IMG/VR virus record: IMGVR_UViG_3300025929_000021
Span: 1 to 53,906 of that record
DNA: 53,906 bases
Reading direction: 5' to 3' (one strand)
Source: a virus
Shown here: one piece after another, positions 23,785 to 30,230 of the stretch
Layout of the letters: each line of letters opens with the position of its first letter
Numbering within the stretch: the stretch's first letter is position 1
Notes under the pieces: generated by a model
What the model saw: only the letters and a program-made list of their open reading frames with translations
What the model was told of the DNA's origin: nothing
Database searches by the model: none
Made by a program: the position numbers and the translations under genes

Positions 23785-24185
23785 CAGTACGGCTGCCCGG
23801 AGACGGGGATCGGCATGACGGCCTCCAGCTCGCGCATTCCCTGCCGGGCGGGGTCGGCGAAGCCCATGCCGTTGTCGCGCGTGACGGTGTACTGCGGGTC
23901 GCGTCCGGCCTTCTTGACGAGACGCCGCCGCTGGGCGGGGGTGATCCGGCCGCTGGCGGAGCGCGCCTGGTACATGGTGAGCCGTTCGTAGGTGCCCATG
24001 GCCTGTCGCGGGCCGCCGCCGCTGCCGGTGCTTTCGCCGGGGCAGTCATCCACGGCTGGGCAGAACAGGATCTCGCCCTCGAAGCTGGGGTGGCCGGGGC
24101 AGTGCGGGTGACGGTGCTCGTCGTGCAGCTCGGCCCGGTCGGCGAGGTCGGCCGGGGTCATGAGGCCCTGGGTGGTGTACTGCAT
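23784..24185 (-). CDS. Hypothetical protein with Cys/His-rich middle
   Basis: It encodes 133 residues from the ATG at 24185, chosen for AAGGAGGAG just upstream. The middle has His-Pro-His-Cys-Pro-Gly-His and Cys-Pro-Ala-Val-Asp-Asp-Cys, possibly a zinc site; the C-terminal half is basic. It overlaps the HNH start by one base, so the two are co-translated. Function unknown. Confidence 0.6.
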   Translation of the reverse strand: MQYTTQGLMTPADLADRAELHDEHRHPHCPGHPSFEGEILFCPAVDDCPGESTGSGGGPRQAMGTYERLTMYQARSASGRITPAQRRRLVKKAGRDPQYTVTRDNGMGFADPARQGMRELEAVMPIPVSGQPY

Positions 24186-24209
24186 GTCTCCTCCTTGGTG
24201 TCTGCCGTA

Positions 24210-24217
24210 AGCATACA
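24210..24217 (-). promoter_or_regulatory. Candidate -10 element TGTATGCT
   Basis: On the minus strand GGTGTATGCT, 25 bases before the ATG at 24185, in a low-GC gap between a terminator and the gene. The same octamer precedes other units (29741, 35735). No clear -35. Confidence 0.45.
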
Positions 24218-24230
24218 CCACGAACGCAAG

Positions 24231-24267
24231 AACGCCCCGCCGGGACCTGGGAGTCCGGCGGGGCGTT
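24231..24267. terminator. Terminator between minus-strand genes
   Basis: A 13-bp perfect stem (24231-24243 with 24255-24267), 11-base loop. It lies after the gene at 24283-24567 and before the promoter of the next minus-strand unit. Confidence 0.8.
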
Positions 24268-24282
24268 CCGTCTATGACCTGC

Positions 24283-24567
24283 TCAGCAGGGGCAATGCTT
24301 GGTGCGGCTGTTCTCCGCGTTGGGCCGGTGCCCGGTGGCCCGCTTCTCCAGGTTCGCGCAGTGGCCCTTGAGTCGGTCGCCGTGGATGTACTTCCCGAGG
24401 TGAGTCAGGCACCGGCAGAAGGCGCAGGGCTCGGCCCATCGGATCTTGGCCGCACCCTCGCCCTCCGTCCAGTAGCGATCCAGCTTCTCCGTGCCCGCCA
24501 CGCCGCCGGGCGTGACGGCCGCAACGACGGCGTGCCCAAGGTCCCGGGCCAGGGCGGCAAGCTTCAT
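24283..24567 (-). CDS. Hypothetical Cys-rich protein
   Basis: It encodes 94 residues with Cys-Ala-Phe-Cys-Arg-Cys-Leu-Thr-His in the middle and a Cys-Pro-Cys end, suggesting zinc binding. N-terminal helix rich in Ala and Leu. It ends 16 bases before the terminator hairpin. No family recognised. Confidence 0.6.
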   Translation of the reverse strand: MKLAALARDLGHAVVAAVTPGGVAGTEKLDRYWTEGEGAAKIRWAEPCAFCRCLTHLGKYIHGDRLKGHCANLEKRATGHRPNAENSRTKHCPC

Positions 24568-24588
24568 GCGCTCAGGTTACGCGCAGGA

Positions 24589-25065
24589 TCAGAGCCCGGA
24601 GTGCCCGACACCATAGACGGCCTGTGCGTGGGTGAAGCCGTCGCCCGCGTCGGACTCCAGCTGCCACGTCAGCTCCTTCTTGGACATCGGCTGCAACTCC
24701 AGGTAACCCTTGGCCGCCTTGGCGGCCTGCTCGTTCCAGTCGACATGCAGGGAGTCGACGGCCGCCACGGCGACCTTCTCGGGGAACTGGTCTCCCGCCT
24801 TGGAGGACAGCTGCTTGATCAGCCCCTTGCGGGAGAACGCCTGCATGTCCAGGTAGCTCTGCGCGGCGCGGGCGGCGTTGTCCTGCTCGGCGCTAACCGG
24901 CTTGCGGCTGCTCGGGGTGGGCACGCCCGGGGTGACCGGGGCGGCCGGACTGGCGATGGTGGGCGGGACGGTGGGCGGCTCGGTGTGAGACTTGCCGCCG
25001 CCGCAGGCGATGAGGGTGGCGGCGATCGGGGCGGCGAACAGCATGGCCAGGTGGGACTTGCGCAC
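24589..25065 (-). CDS. Ltp-like surface lipoprotein (superinfection exclusion candidate)
   Basis: It encodes 158 residues from a GTG at 25065 with GGAGGA upstream. A basic start, hydrophobic stretch and lipobox Leu-Ile-Ala-Cys21 give a lipoprotein signal. After a Pro/Thr linker come two Ltp-type helical repeats of about 48 residues each, with the pattern Ala-Ala-x-x-Tyr-Leu, Phe/Met-Ser-x-x-x-Leu, Gln-Leu and an aromatic plus Thr/Ala close. In Streptococcus prophage TP-J34, Ltp is a lipoprotein that blocks DNA entry of related phages; the match here is by domain pattern. It would act at the outer face of the host membrane. Confidence 0.8.
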   Translation of the reverse strand: MRKSHLAMLFAAPIAATLIACGGGKSHTEPPTVPPTIASPAAPVTPGVPTPSSRKPVSAEQDNAARAAQSYLDMQAFSRKGLIKQLSSKAGDQFPEKVAVAAVDSLHVDWNEQAAKAAKGYLELQPMSKKELTWQLESDAGDGFTHAQAVYGVGHSGL

Positions 25066-25080
25066 TGCGGATTCCTCCAA

Positions 25081-25090
25081 GATCAAAAAC
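25081..25090 (+). repeat. Dispersed motif GATCNAAAAC, copy 11
   Basis: CAAGATCAAAAACG between two minus-strand genes. Its complement supplies the TGA stop of the gene ending at 25083. Confidence 0.9.
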
Positions 25091-25301
25091 GTTGCGAGTC
25101 GGGGTTGTCCAGGACCAGGATCCGTTTCCACAGCGTCCCGTCCGGGTTGTGGATAGCGATTTCGGTGCGGGGGCGGGCGGCCCCGATCTGCGCGTAGACC
25201 AGGATCGCCCGGGACGCCACGTCCGGCGGGATGGACGCCTCCGCAAAGCAGGTGAGGTCCAGCGCGGTGAGCGCCTCATCGGTCAGCTGCACCGATGCCA
25301 T
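25083..25301 (-). CDS. Small hypothetical protein
   Basis: It encodes 72 residues from the ATG at 25301 with AAGGAG upstream. Alpha/beta, with Ile-Pro-Pro-Asp-Val-Ala-Ser and Arg-Ile-Leu-Val-Leu-Asp segments. Its stop codon lies inside motif copy 11. No family recognised. Confidence 0.6.
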   Translation of the reverse strand: MASVQLTDEALTALDLTCFAEASIPPDVASRAILVYAQIGAARPRTEIAIHNPDGTLWKRILVLDNPDSQRF

Positions 25302-25308
25302 TACTCCT

Positions 25309-25812
25309 TCACCCCGGCTTCCGGTCCTCGATCGGATCGGTTGGTTCGGCGAATTCCGGGATGCCCAGCTCGCGGGCGGCATCGTTGACCATGACGCGGA
25401 TGTCGGCCGGGTGGAACCGAGTCCAGCACGGGTCGTCGGTCGTCTCGCCGCGATGGTCAAGCGCGTCATGGTTCTCGCGGGCCCCGGCGATCCAGTCGTC
25501 CAGCGCGCCCAGAAGCGCGGAGAGCGCCTGACGCTGCCCGAGGGATACAGCCTCCGGCATACGGGCCGCCGTGACCTCCTCGGCGGTCCTGGCGGGCTTC
25601 TCGTCGCGGATGGGGACCTTCGGCATCCGCACGTGGACGGTGTCCCCGGCGCGGGCAGCAACCGCCCGGCCGTTCGGACCGATGATCGTGATCGTGTCAC
25701 CCCGCCCGACCGGCTTCTCCAGCCGGTCGAGGCGCGTCTTGATGTCCCGAATGGCCTGCTCGATCTTCGGATCCAGCTTGGCCACCACCCGCACCGTCGT
25801 TTTCGGCCTCAC
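25309..25812 (-). CDS. Hypothetical protein of the recombination operon
   Basis: It encodes 167 residues from a GTG overlapping the previous stop (GTGA). The N-terminal third is a charged helix (Leu-Asp-Pro-Lys-Ile-Glu-Gln-Ala-Ile-Arg-Asp), then a small beta region (Val-Gly-Arg-Gly-Asp-Thr-Ile-Thr-Ile), then helices. A near-match to the dispersed motif (GGCCGAAAAC) covers the start codon region. Function unknown. Confidence 0.6.
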   Translation of the reverse strand: MRPKTTVRVVAKLDPKIEQAIRDIKTRLDRLEKPVGRGDTITIIGPNGRAVAARAGDTVHVRMPKVPIRDEKPARTAEEVTAARMPEAVSLGQRQALSALLGALDDWIAGARENHDALDHRGETTDDPCWTRFHPADIRVMVNDAARELGIPEFAEPTDPIEDRKPG

Positions 25813-26522
25813 TTCTCGTACGCCCCGTTCATCAGCCGGTCGGCGAAGTCCGGGTCGTAGTCGTCGGCCGGGACAACGGTGACCTTTGCGACGTGCAGCA
25901 ACTCTTCCAGCCGCTCGTGCGGGTCGATGGTGGCGTCCAGGTGCTCCTGCATGGCGTCCCGGGCGGCCCGCATCCGGGCGTCCAGCCGCTCACTGGCCGG
26001 GGTGGGCGCTTCCAGCATCCCGGCGAAGCCATGGGCCAGTTGCGTCATGCGGGCAACCCCCTCCTTCGTGGTGGTGACCGCGACGTAGGGCGCTCCCTGC
26101 CGGACCGTGATGAACGGCAGGGCCTCGCCGGTCTCCGGGTCGACTCCCGGGTCTCCGGGCTCGCCGACCTTCGCGGCGTGGTCGGTCAGCGCCTTCAGGA
26201 AGGCGGGGGAGACGGCCTGCACGACGGCCTCCGGGTGGCGCTCCAGGGCCCACCGCAGGGCGGCGGCGGAGTCGGTGACGGCTGCCGACTTGTTGCCCGG
26301 CCGGTAGGCCACCGACCCGATCTTCTCGCCGTCCGGCAGGTACGCCCCGACCTTCTCGACGCGGCGCGTGCCGAAGTCGTGGGTCACCTCCTGCCGGAGC
26401 GCCTCCTCCATCGGCTTCAGGGCCTTCAGGTAGGTCTGCAACGCGGTCAGCTTCTCCGCGCTCGTCAGCCCGGCCGCCGGGATCCCGTCCTCGGTGGCGG
26501 GACCCGTCTTCTGGTTAGTCAC
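25809..26522 (-). CDS. Hypothetical protein beside ERF recombinase
   Basis: It encodes 237 residues from a GTG with GGAGGAGAG upstream. N-terminal helices (Lys-Leu-Thr-Ala-Leu-Gln-Thr-Tyr-Leu) lead to an alpha/beta domain with Gly-Ser-Val-Ala-Tyr-Arg and a C-terminal helical part ending in Asp-Asp-Tyr-Asp-Pro-Asp. Proteins of this size and build accompany recombination genes in other actinophages and have no assigned function. It is co-translated with its neighbours through four-base overlaps. Confidence 0.6.
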   Translation of the reverse strand: MTNQKTGPATEDGIPAAGLTSAEKLTALQTYLKALKPMEEALRQEVTHDFGTRRVEKVGAYLPDGEKIGSVAYRPGNKSAAVTDSAAALRWALERHPEAVVQAVSPAFLKALTDHAAKVGEPGDPGVDPETGEALPFITVRQGAPYVAVTTTKEGVARMTQLAHGFAGMLEAPTPASERLDARMRAARDAMQEHLDATIDPHERLEELLHVAKVTVVPADDYDPDFADRLMNGAYEK

Positions 26523-26740
26523 GGCTTGCTCTCCTCCAGCTTGATCTTGCAAATTCGGGACTCGCGTTTGATCTGGGCCAGCACGTTGTCGTCGCCGCGA
26601 CCCCGGTTGCTGCCCTTCAGGTTGGACGTGGTGATCTGCACGTGGCCGCACGGGCAGCGCCAGACCGGGTGGTTCTTCCATCGGGCGAGGGTGAAGCCGT
26701 TCTCGCGGAACAGCTTCACCACCCTGTCAACGTCCTTCAT
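26519..26740 (-). CDS. HicA-like small protein
   Basis: It encodes 73 residues. The order of helix, Gly-Phe-Thr-Leu-Ala-Arg-Trp, Lys-Asn-His-Pro-Val-Trp-Arg-Cys-Pro-Cys-Gly-His, then Ile-Lys-Arg helix resembles the dsRBD-like fold of HicA mRNA interferases, with the His in the expected catalytic position. Two Cys add a possible zinc site. No HicB-like antitoxin is adjacent. It might be an RNA-binding protein or nuclease of the recombination operon. Confidence 0.5.
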   Translation of the reverse strand: MKDVDRVVKLFRENGFTLARWKNHPVWRCPCGHVQITTSNLKGSNRGRGDDNVLAQIKRESRICKIKLEESKP

Positions 26741-27702
26741 CAGCCGTTCTCGCTGCCCTGGCTGCCGGGGCTCGGCTCGTCCCAGCTGTCCGCCGCCGCC
26801 GACCGCATGGTCTCCGCGTGGTCGGACTTCGCCAGGGTCGCCTGCACCCGCCGGTCCTTTTCCTGCTCCAGCCACTCGCCGAGCGTGGACTTCGGCGACA
26901 CCTGCGTCTTCAGCAGTCCCCGACCGTCGGCGAAGTCCCGCAGCCACGACAGGTTCTCGACGGTGGTCGTATCGTCGCTGCCGATGGAGGCGATCCGGAC
27001 GGCAACGCGGGTGGTGGCGCTGATCGGCGAGTGGCTACCCCCGAGCCCGCCAACCTCCCGCTGGTGGATGCCCTTGGTGGCCATCCAGTCGTACAGCTTG
27101 CCGACTTTCTCCAGTTCGCCGGAGTCCAGCTTGGCGTGCAGATCCAGAATCTCAGCGTCGGTGGCCTGGCTCCAGTCTTTCGCCGGGGCGGGCGGGGCGG
27201 AGACGGGCCGGTTCCGCTGGGGCCGCTCGCGGGGGAGGTTCTGGAACTCCTCTGGGCTCATGGCCCGGTCCTGGTGTGCGGTGGGGACGGCTGCTGCGCC
27301 GTCGTCGTCCTCGCCGCCGGGGAAGGTGTTGGTGACGGCCATGAACGCGTACCGGCGGGCGTAGGTAATAGCGGAGCCGAGCTGCTGCGGCTTGGTGCGG
27401 GTCGGGTCGGGCAGCGGCCACGTGCCGGTGCGGGACTCGCCGCTCTCGTGCAGCAGGGAGTACGAGAGCACGAAGCCGGTGTCGGCGATCGTCGGGAAGG
27501 CGGTGAACGACAGGCCGTGCTTGCCGAGCGCCGGGGACACTTCTTCGGTGACCTGGTCGAGCCCGGCGTACCCGTAGCTGTAGCTGACCTTCGCGCCGCT
27601 CTGGGACTCGCCCGTGACCTTTGCCTTCTGGTCCTTGGTGAGTTTGGGCAGCTCAGCCTGGAAGGCGGCGAGCGCGGCGGCAAGCGTTTCGTGTTGGGGC
27701 AT
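26740..27702 (-). CDS. ERF family single-strand annealing protein
   Basis: It encodes 320 residues. The N-terminal 150 residues match ERF: Tyr-Gly-Tyr-Ala-Gly-Leu-Asp-Gln-Val, then Ala-Leu-Gly-Lys-His-Gly-Leu, and the hallmark Ser-Ala-Ile-Thr-Tyr-Ala-Arg-Arg-Tyr-Ala at about 107-116. The C-terminal half is a charged linker with helical end, as is usual for phage annealing proteins. It anneals single-stranded DNA in recombination-dependent replication or repair. It starts after GGAGGTACC, and is first in a minus-strand operon that includes the HicA-like protein. Confidence 0.85.
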   Translation of the reverse strand: MPQHETLAAALAAFQAELPKLTKDQKAKVTGESQSGAKVSYSYGYAGLDQVTEEVSPALGKHGLSFTAFPTIADTGFVLSYSLLHESGESRTGTWPLPDPTRTKPQQLGSAITYARRYAFMAVTNTFPGGEDDDGAAAVPTAHQDRAMSPEEFQNLPRERPQRNRPVSAPPAPAKDWSQATDAEILDLHAKLDSGELEKVGKLYDWMATKGIHQREVGGLGGSHSPISATTRVAVRIASIGSDDTTTVENLSWLRDFADGRGLLKTQVSPKSTLGEWLEQEKDRRVQATLAKSDHAETMRSAAADSWDEPSPGSQGSENG

Positions 27703-27735
27703 CGGTACCTCCGGTCGGAGTAACTGTCAGCTCCC

Positions 27736-27743
27736 AATATACA
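27736..27743 (-). promoter_or_regulatory. Candidate promoter of the recombination operon
   Basis: On the minus strand TGTATATT (hexamer TATATT) about 34 bases upstream of the ERF start, with TTGCGC 16 bases further upstream as a possible -35. Low-GC gap. Confidence 0.5.
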
Positions 27744-27771
27744 CGGTGTCAGCCGCCGCGCAACACCCGGG

Positions 27772-28407
27772 TTAGCCCTTGAAGGTTTCCGGCGGCAACC
27801 CGGCGTCCGGGCAACCGACCACGTGCAGCCCAGAGTCATGCGGCCCGGACGTCCGACAGTCCGCGATCTTCGCGGCCCGCTCCACTTCTGCCGGGTCCGG
27901 GTCAGCCCTCTCCGACATCCTCAGCGCCTCAGCAGCGGCCTCAGGGCGGTAGTGAGGGTTCAGGGTGGCCTCGCCCTGGAACGCCCGCTGCTGGGCCTCC
28001 CAGTACGCCTCCCGGGGGAACAACTTCGACCGGGGGACATCCGGCAGCGACGCCCGCAACTGCGTCAGCAGATCCAGCACCTTCGGCGACACGTCGGCCT
28101 CCGTCAGCCGCTCACCGTGCGGCAGCTCCGGCAGCGCGTCGGCCTTCGGAACGCCGTACTGCCCGGGTGCCCACTTCGTCGCGGCAACGGCCCGCTCCCG
28201 GACAATGTCCCGGACGATGCGCCGGACGTGCGCGGGCATGATCCAGTCGGTCTCTTCGGCGTAGTGCCGCCGGATCGCCTCCATGACGTCGTCGGCGGGG
28301 ATCTCGCCGATGATGGCGTGCCACGCCCGGATGTCCCCCTCGCCGACGGTGCGCCGGTCAAAGGACTGCGCCAGGGCCAGCGCGGTCGCGGTCTCCATGA
28401 TGTTCAT
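27772..28407 (-). CDS. Probable replicative helicase loader / replication protein
   Basis: It encodes 211 residues with GGAGGAGA before the ATG at 28407. A helical N-terminal part (Asp-Arg-Arg-Thr-Val-Gly-Glu, then Trp-His-Ala-Ile-Ile-Gly-Glu-Ile-Pro, Ala-x-x-Arg-His-Tyr-Ala) matches short actinophage replication proteins paired with DnaD-like genes. No Walker motif is present, so it is not an AAA+ loader; it may recruit the host helicase. The C-terminus carries two Cys. It overlaps the initiator gene by four bases. Confidence 0.55.
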   Translation of the reverse strand: MNIMETATALALAQSFDRRTVGEGDIRAWHAIIGEIPADDVMEAIRRHYAEETDWIMPAHVRRIVRDIVRERAVAATKWAPGQYGVPKADALPELPHGERLTEADVSPKVLDLLTQLRASLPDVPRSKLFPREAYWEAQQRAFQGEATLNPHYRPEAAAEALRMSERADPDPAEVERAAKIADCRTSGPHDSGLHVVGCPDAGLPPETFKG

Positions 28408-29276
28408 GCGGTCTCCTCCATCTGCTGCTGCAAGCGGCGGCCCAGCTCCATCGTCTGAGCCAACTTCATGTCGGTGGTGCTGGGGCGGTATGCGCCGCTG
28501 GGCGGAAACGGCACCGCGCCGTTGCTCGGGATCAAGGAGTCGCCGGGCGGGCTGGATACCGGCAGATTGAAGCCGTGCGGGACCCGGGCGGCGGCCGTCC
28601 GCATCCAGTTGCGCCAGGTGGCGGCCCAGTCCAGCTTGCGGCCCTTTGCGCCCGGCGCGGCCTTCCAGTAGTCCACGAACTTCTCATGTTCCATCCGGCC
28701 GTTGATCACCCGGTGGAGCTTCTCGGCGGCGAACCACGCCTTCATCTCGTCGGTGGGCATGAAGCCATCGGGGATCCGTGTTGCCGTCGTCGGGCGCGGA
28801 GCGCGGCCCTTAGAAGTAGATGCTTCAAAGAGCGTTACTTCGTTATAAGGAAAGCCCTCCGGCTCCCGGAGGGTCCCCCCTCCAGCTCCCGGACCCCCCC
28901 CCTCCGGCTCCCGGAGGGTCCCCCCTCCGGCTCCCGGAGGGTCCTCGGCCGGTTTACGAGTGCGGATGTCGGCCCAGTCTTCGGCGTCCGGCGCGGGGGT
29001 GTCTTCGCCGTCAACGAGCGCCTGGTACCGGTTCGAGCGCCGCGCCCCGTTGGCGTGCCGCCGCTCGAAGACCTTGATAAGTCCGACGTCGACAAGGTGG
29101 GCCAGGGCGTTGCGGACGGTGCTTTCGCTCAGCTCGGTTTCGTCGGCGATGAGGCGGGTCCGCAGGTAGCAGGAGTGGTCCTGCCCGGCATGGTCGGCGA
29201 TGACGCGAAGAACGCTGCGCGCGCTAGGGTTTCCGGCCCTGATCTGGCGCACCCAGACGAGCGTTTCGAAGGACAT
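28404..29276 (-). CDS. DnaD-like replication initiator with winged-helix N-terminus
   Basis: It encodes 290 residues. Residues 1-85 form a winged helix (Ser-Ala-Arg-Ser-Val-Leu-Arg-Val, then Thr-Glu-Leu-Ser-Glu-Ser-Thr-Val-Arg-Asn). A Gly/Pro/Glu linker (about 105-150) contains a repeated Gly-Gly-Gly-Thr-Leu-Arg-Glu-Pro-Glu-Gly unit, encoded by the iteron-like array at 28855-28941. Residues 160-260 resemble a DnaD-type domain (Met-Lys-Ala-Trp-Phe, Phe-Val-Asp-Tyr-Trp-Lys-Ala, Trp-Arg-Asn-Trp-Met). It probably binds the origin inside its own gene, as lambda O does. Two overlapping genes downstream complete the replication unit. Confidence 0.7.
   Translation of the reverse strand: MSFETLVWVRQIRAGNPSARSVLRVIADHAGQDHSCYLRTRLIADETELSESTVRNALAHLVDVGLIKVFERRHANGARRSNRYQALVDGEDTPAPDAEDWADIRTRKPAEDPPGAGGGTLREPEGGGPGAGGGTLREPEGFPYNEVTLFEASTSKGRAPRPTTATRIPDGFMPTDEMKAWFAAEKLHRVINGRMEHEKFVDYWKAAPGAKGRKLDWAATWRNWMRTAAARVPHGFNLPVSSPPGDSLIPSNGAVPFPPSGAYRPSTTDMKLAQTMELGRRLQQQMEETA
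28811..28850. other. AT-rich patch beside iteron array (possible DNA unwinding element)
   Basis: A 40-base stretch with clearly lower GC than flanking DNA (includes TTATAAGG and TAGAAGTAGA), adjoining the iteron-like repeats inside the initiator gene. It would suit strand opening at an origin; inference. Confidence 0.4.
28855..28941. repeat. Iteron-like array with inverted-repeat units (possible replication origin)
   Basis: Four units start at 28855, 28878, 28900 and 28923 (spacing 23, 22, 23). Units 1, 3 and 4 are CCCTCCGG-CTC-CCGGAGGG; unit 2 is degenerate. They lie within the replication initiator gene and encode a duplicated Gly/Leu/Arg/Glu/Pro linker. Confidence 0.75.
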
Positions 29277-29311
29277 ATGGTGCCAACTTTCACTCGCGGC
29301 ACCCTGCGGAG

Positions 29312-29340
29312 TTGATGCGGTTGTATGCCGCCGGTAGACT
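29312..29340 (+). promoter_or_regulatory. Sigma70-like promoter for a short RNA
   Basis: TTGATG (29312-29317), 17-base spacer, TAGACT (29335-29340). It reads into a short transcript that ends at the terminator at 29377-29404, against the flanking minus-strand genes. Confidence 0.65.
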
Positions 29341-29345
29341 CCGGG

Positions 29346-29412
29346 GTGCGAAAGGGATATCGCAGAGCTTTACTTCGACGCCTCGGGTTGCCGCCCGGGG
29401 CGTCTTCTTTTT
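29346..29412 (+). ncRNA. Short counter-transcribed RNA upstream of the replication initiator
   Basis: A promoter-like sequence and a U-tailed terminator define a 65-70 nucleotide transcript lying wholly between two minus-strand genes. No credible ORF fits. It would be antisense to the leader of the replication initiator mRNA if that mRNA starts farther upstream. The layout recalls the lambda OOP RNA near O. No homology known. Confidence 0.5.
29377..29404 (+). terminator. Rho-independent terminator of the short RNA
   Basis: An 11-bp stem (29377-29387 with 29394-29404, one G-T pair), six-base loop, then TTCTTTTTATC. The U-run is on the plus strand only, so it ends plus-strand transcripts. Confidence 0.85.
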
Positions 29413-29419
29413 ATCACCG

Positions 29420-29698
29420 TCAGGCGACGGCGGACACCTCTTCGTCAGGGTTGTCGTACCAGACCCGACGGGTGGGTTCGCAGAACTGCTCCCGGATCGT
29501 CCGGGCCCACCAGAGCGGCTCGCGGATCTCCGGGAAGTCGACGGGCGGCAGGTGACCGCGCTGCTTCCACTGCTGCGGCGTGTACCGGTCGACGCGCATA
29601 TGGCGGGCGATCCCGGCGAGGTCGACGACCTGCCGGTCCCGCAGCTGGGCGATCTCTGCCTGCGCCTCCTCGTACAGCTTCTTGTAGTTGGTCGCCAT
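29420..29698 (-). CDS. Small HTH DNA-binding protein
   Basis: It encodes 92 residues: an N-terminal helix (Lys-Leu-Tyr-Glu-Glu-Ala-Gln-Ala-Glu-Ile), then a helix-turn-helix around Asp-Leu-Ala-Gly-Ile-Ala-Arg-His-Met-Arg-Val-Asp-Arg-Tyr-Thr-Pro with Trp-Lys-Gln-Arg-Gly wing, like MerR or excisionase proteins. The GAGG before ATG at 29698 is weak. It is the first gene of the minus-strand replication unit and a candidate regulator, including for the dispersed motif. Confidence 0.65.
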   Translation of the reverse strand: MATNYKKLYEEAQAEIAQLRDRQVVDLAGIARHMRVDRYTPQQWKQRGHLPPVDFPEIREPLWWARTIREQFCEPTRRVWYDNPDEEVSAVA

Positions 29699-29740
29699 GT
29701 TGTTGTCCTCACGGGTGGGGGAGCGGTGCGTCAGCTAGGA

Positions 29741-29748
29741 GCATACAG
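29741..29748 (-). promoter_or_regulatory. Candidate -10 element TGTATGCT
   Basis: On the minus strand GCTGTATGCT about 43 bases before the HTH gene start; TTCAGG lies 18 bases further upstream. Same octamer as at 24210 and 35735. Confidence 0.45.
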
Positions 29749-29806
29749 CACGAGGCCGGGCCGCCTGAAGGCCCAAGATCTCTTGATGTACTCTGTACCC
29801 TGCGGG

Positions 29807-29835
29807 TTGACAACGGGCATCACAGGGCGCAGGCT
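29807..29835 (+). promoter_or_regulatory. Sigma70-like promoter of the rightward operon
   Basis: TTGACA (29807-29812), 17-base spacer, CAGGCT (29830-29835). It leads the plus-strand operon from 29868. Confidence 0.55.
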
Positions 29836-29867
29836 GAGGCACGTCACCCCCACCTGAGGAGCCTGCC

Positions 29868-30230
29868 GTGATCATCTTCGCCGTCCTGTCCGTCACCTGC
29901 CTGTCGATAGCCGTCATCGGCATGACCATCTGGGCGTTCATCGCCAGCTGGCCGTTCACGATCGCCGTGGAAGACACCACCGTGGAGGACGACACCATGA
30001 GCCCCAACCCCCGCAATCAGCCCTACCAGGGCCGCCACCGCTTCGACGAGGCCGCCGCCATCACCGCCCCGCTGGCCCTGGAGCCGGAGGACCGGACCTT
30101 CCTGGAGGCCGTTGCCGCGCAGCCCCTGGCCGCCGGTCCCGACCCGTTCGCCGCACCGGCCGAGTCCACCCCGGACGCCTGGTTCGGCGTCCCGAACGAC
30201 GACACCCGGCACCTCACCCTCGCCCCGTGA
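29868..30230 (+). CDS. Single-pass membrane protein
   Basis: It encodes 120 residues from a GTG with GAGGAG upstream. One transmembrane helix (about 2-30) is followed by an acidic, Pro/Ala-rich soluble tail. It is first in the rightward operon with the ParB-like pair. No family recognised. An internal ATG at 29998 could give a soluble 77-residue form. Confidence 0.55.
   Translation: MIIFAVLSVTCLSIAVIGMTIWAFIASWPFTIAVEDTTVEDDTMSPNPRNQPYQGRHRFDEAAAITAPLALEPEDRTFLEAVAAQPLAAGPDPFAAPAESTPDAWFGVPNDDTRHLTLAP

Noticed and set aside
25799-25808. Near copy of the dispersed motif (GGCCGAAAAC, minus strand) at the start of gene 25309-25812
   Set aside because: Two core bases differ; kept out of the count, though it may be a decayed site.
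26519-26740. HicAB toxin-antitoxin pair
   Set aside because: HicA-like fold is plausible but no HicB partner is next to it.
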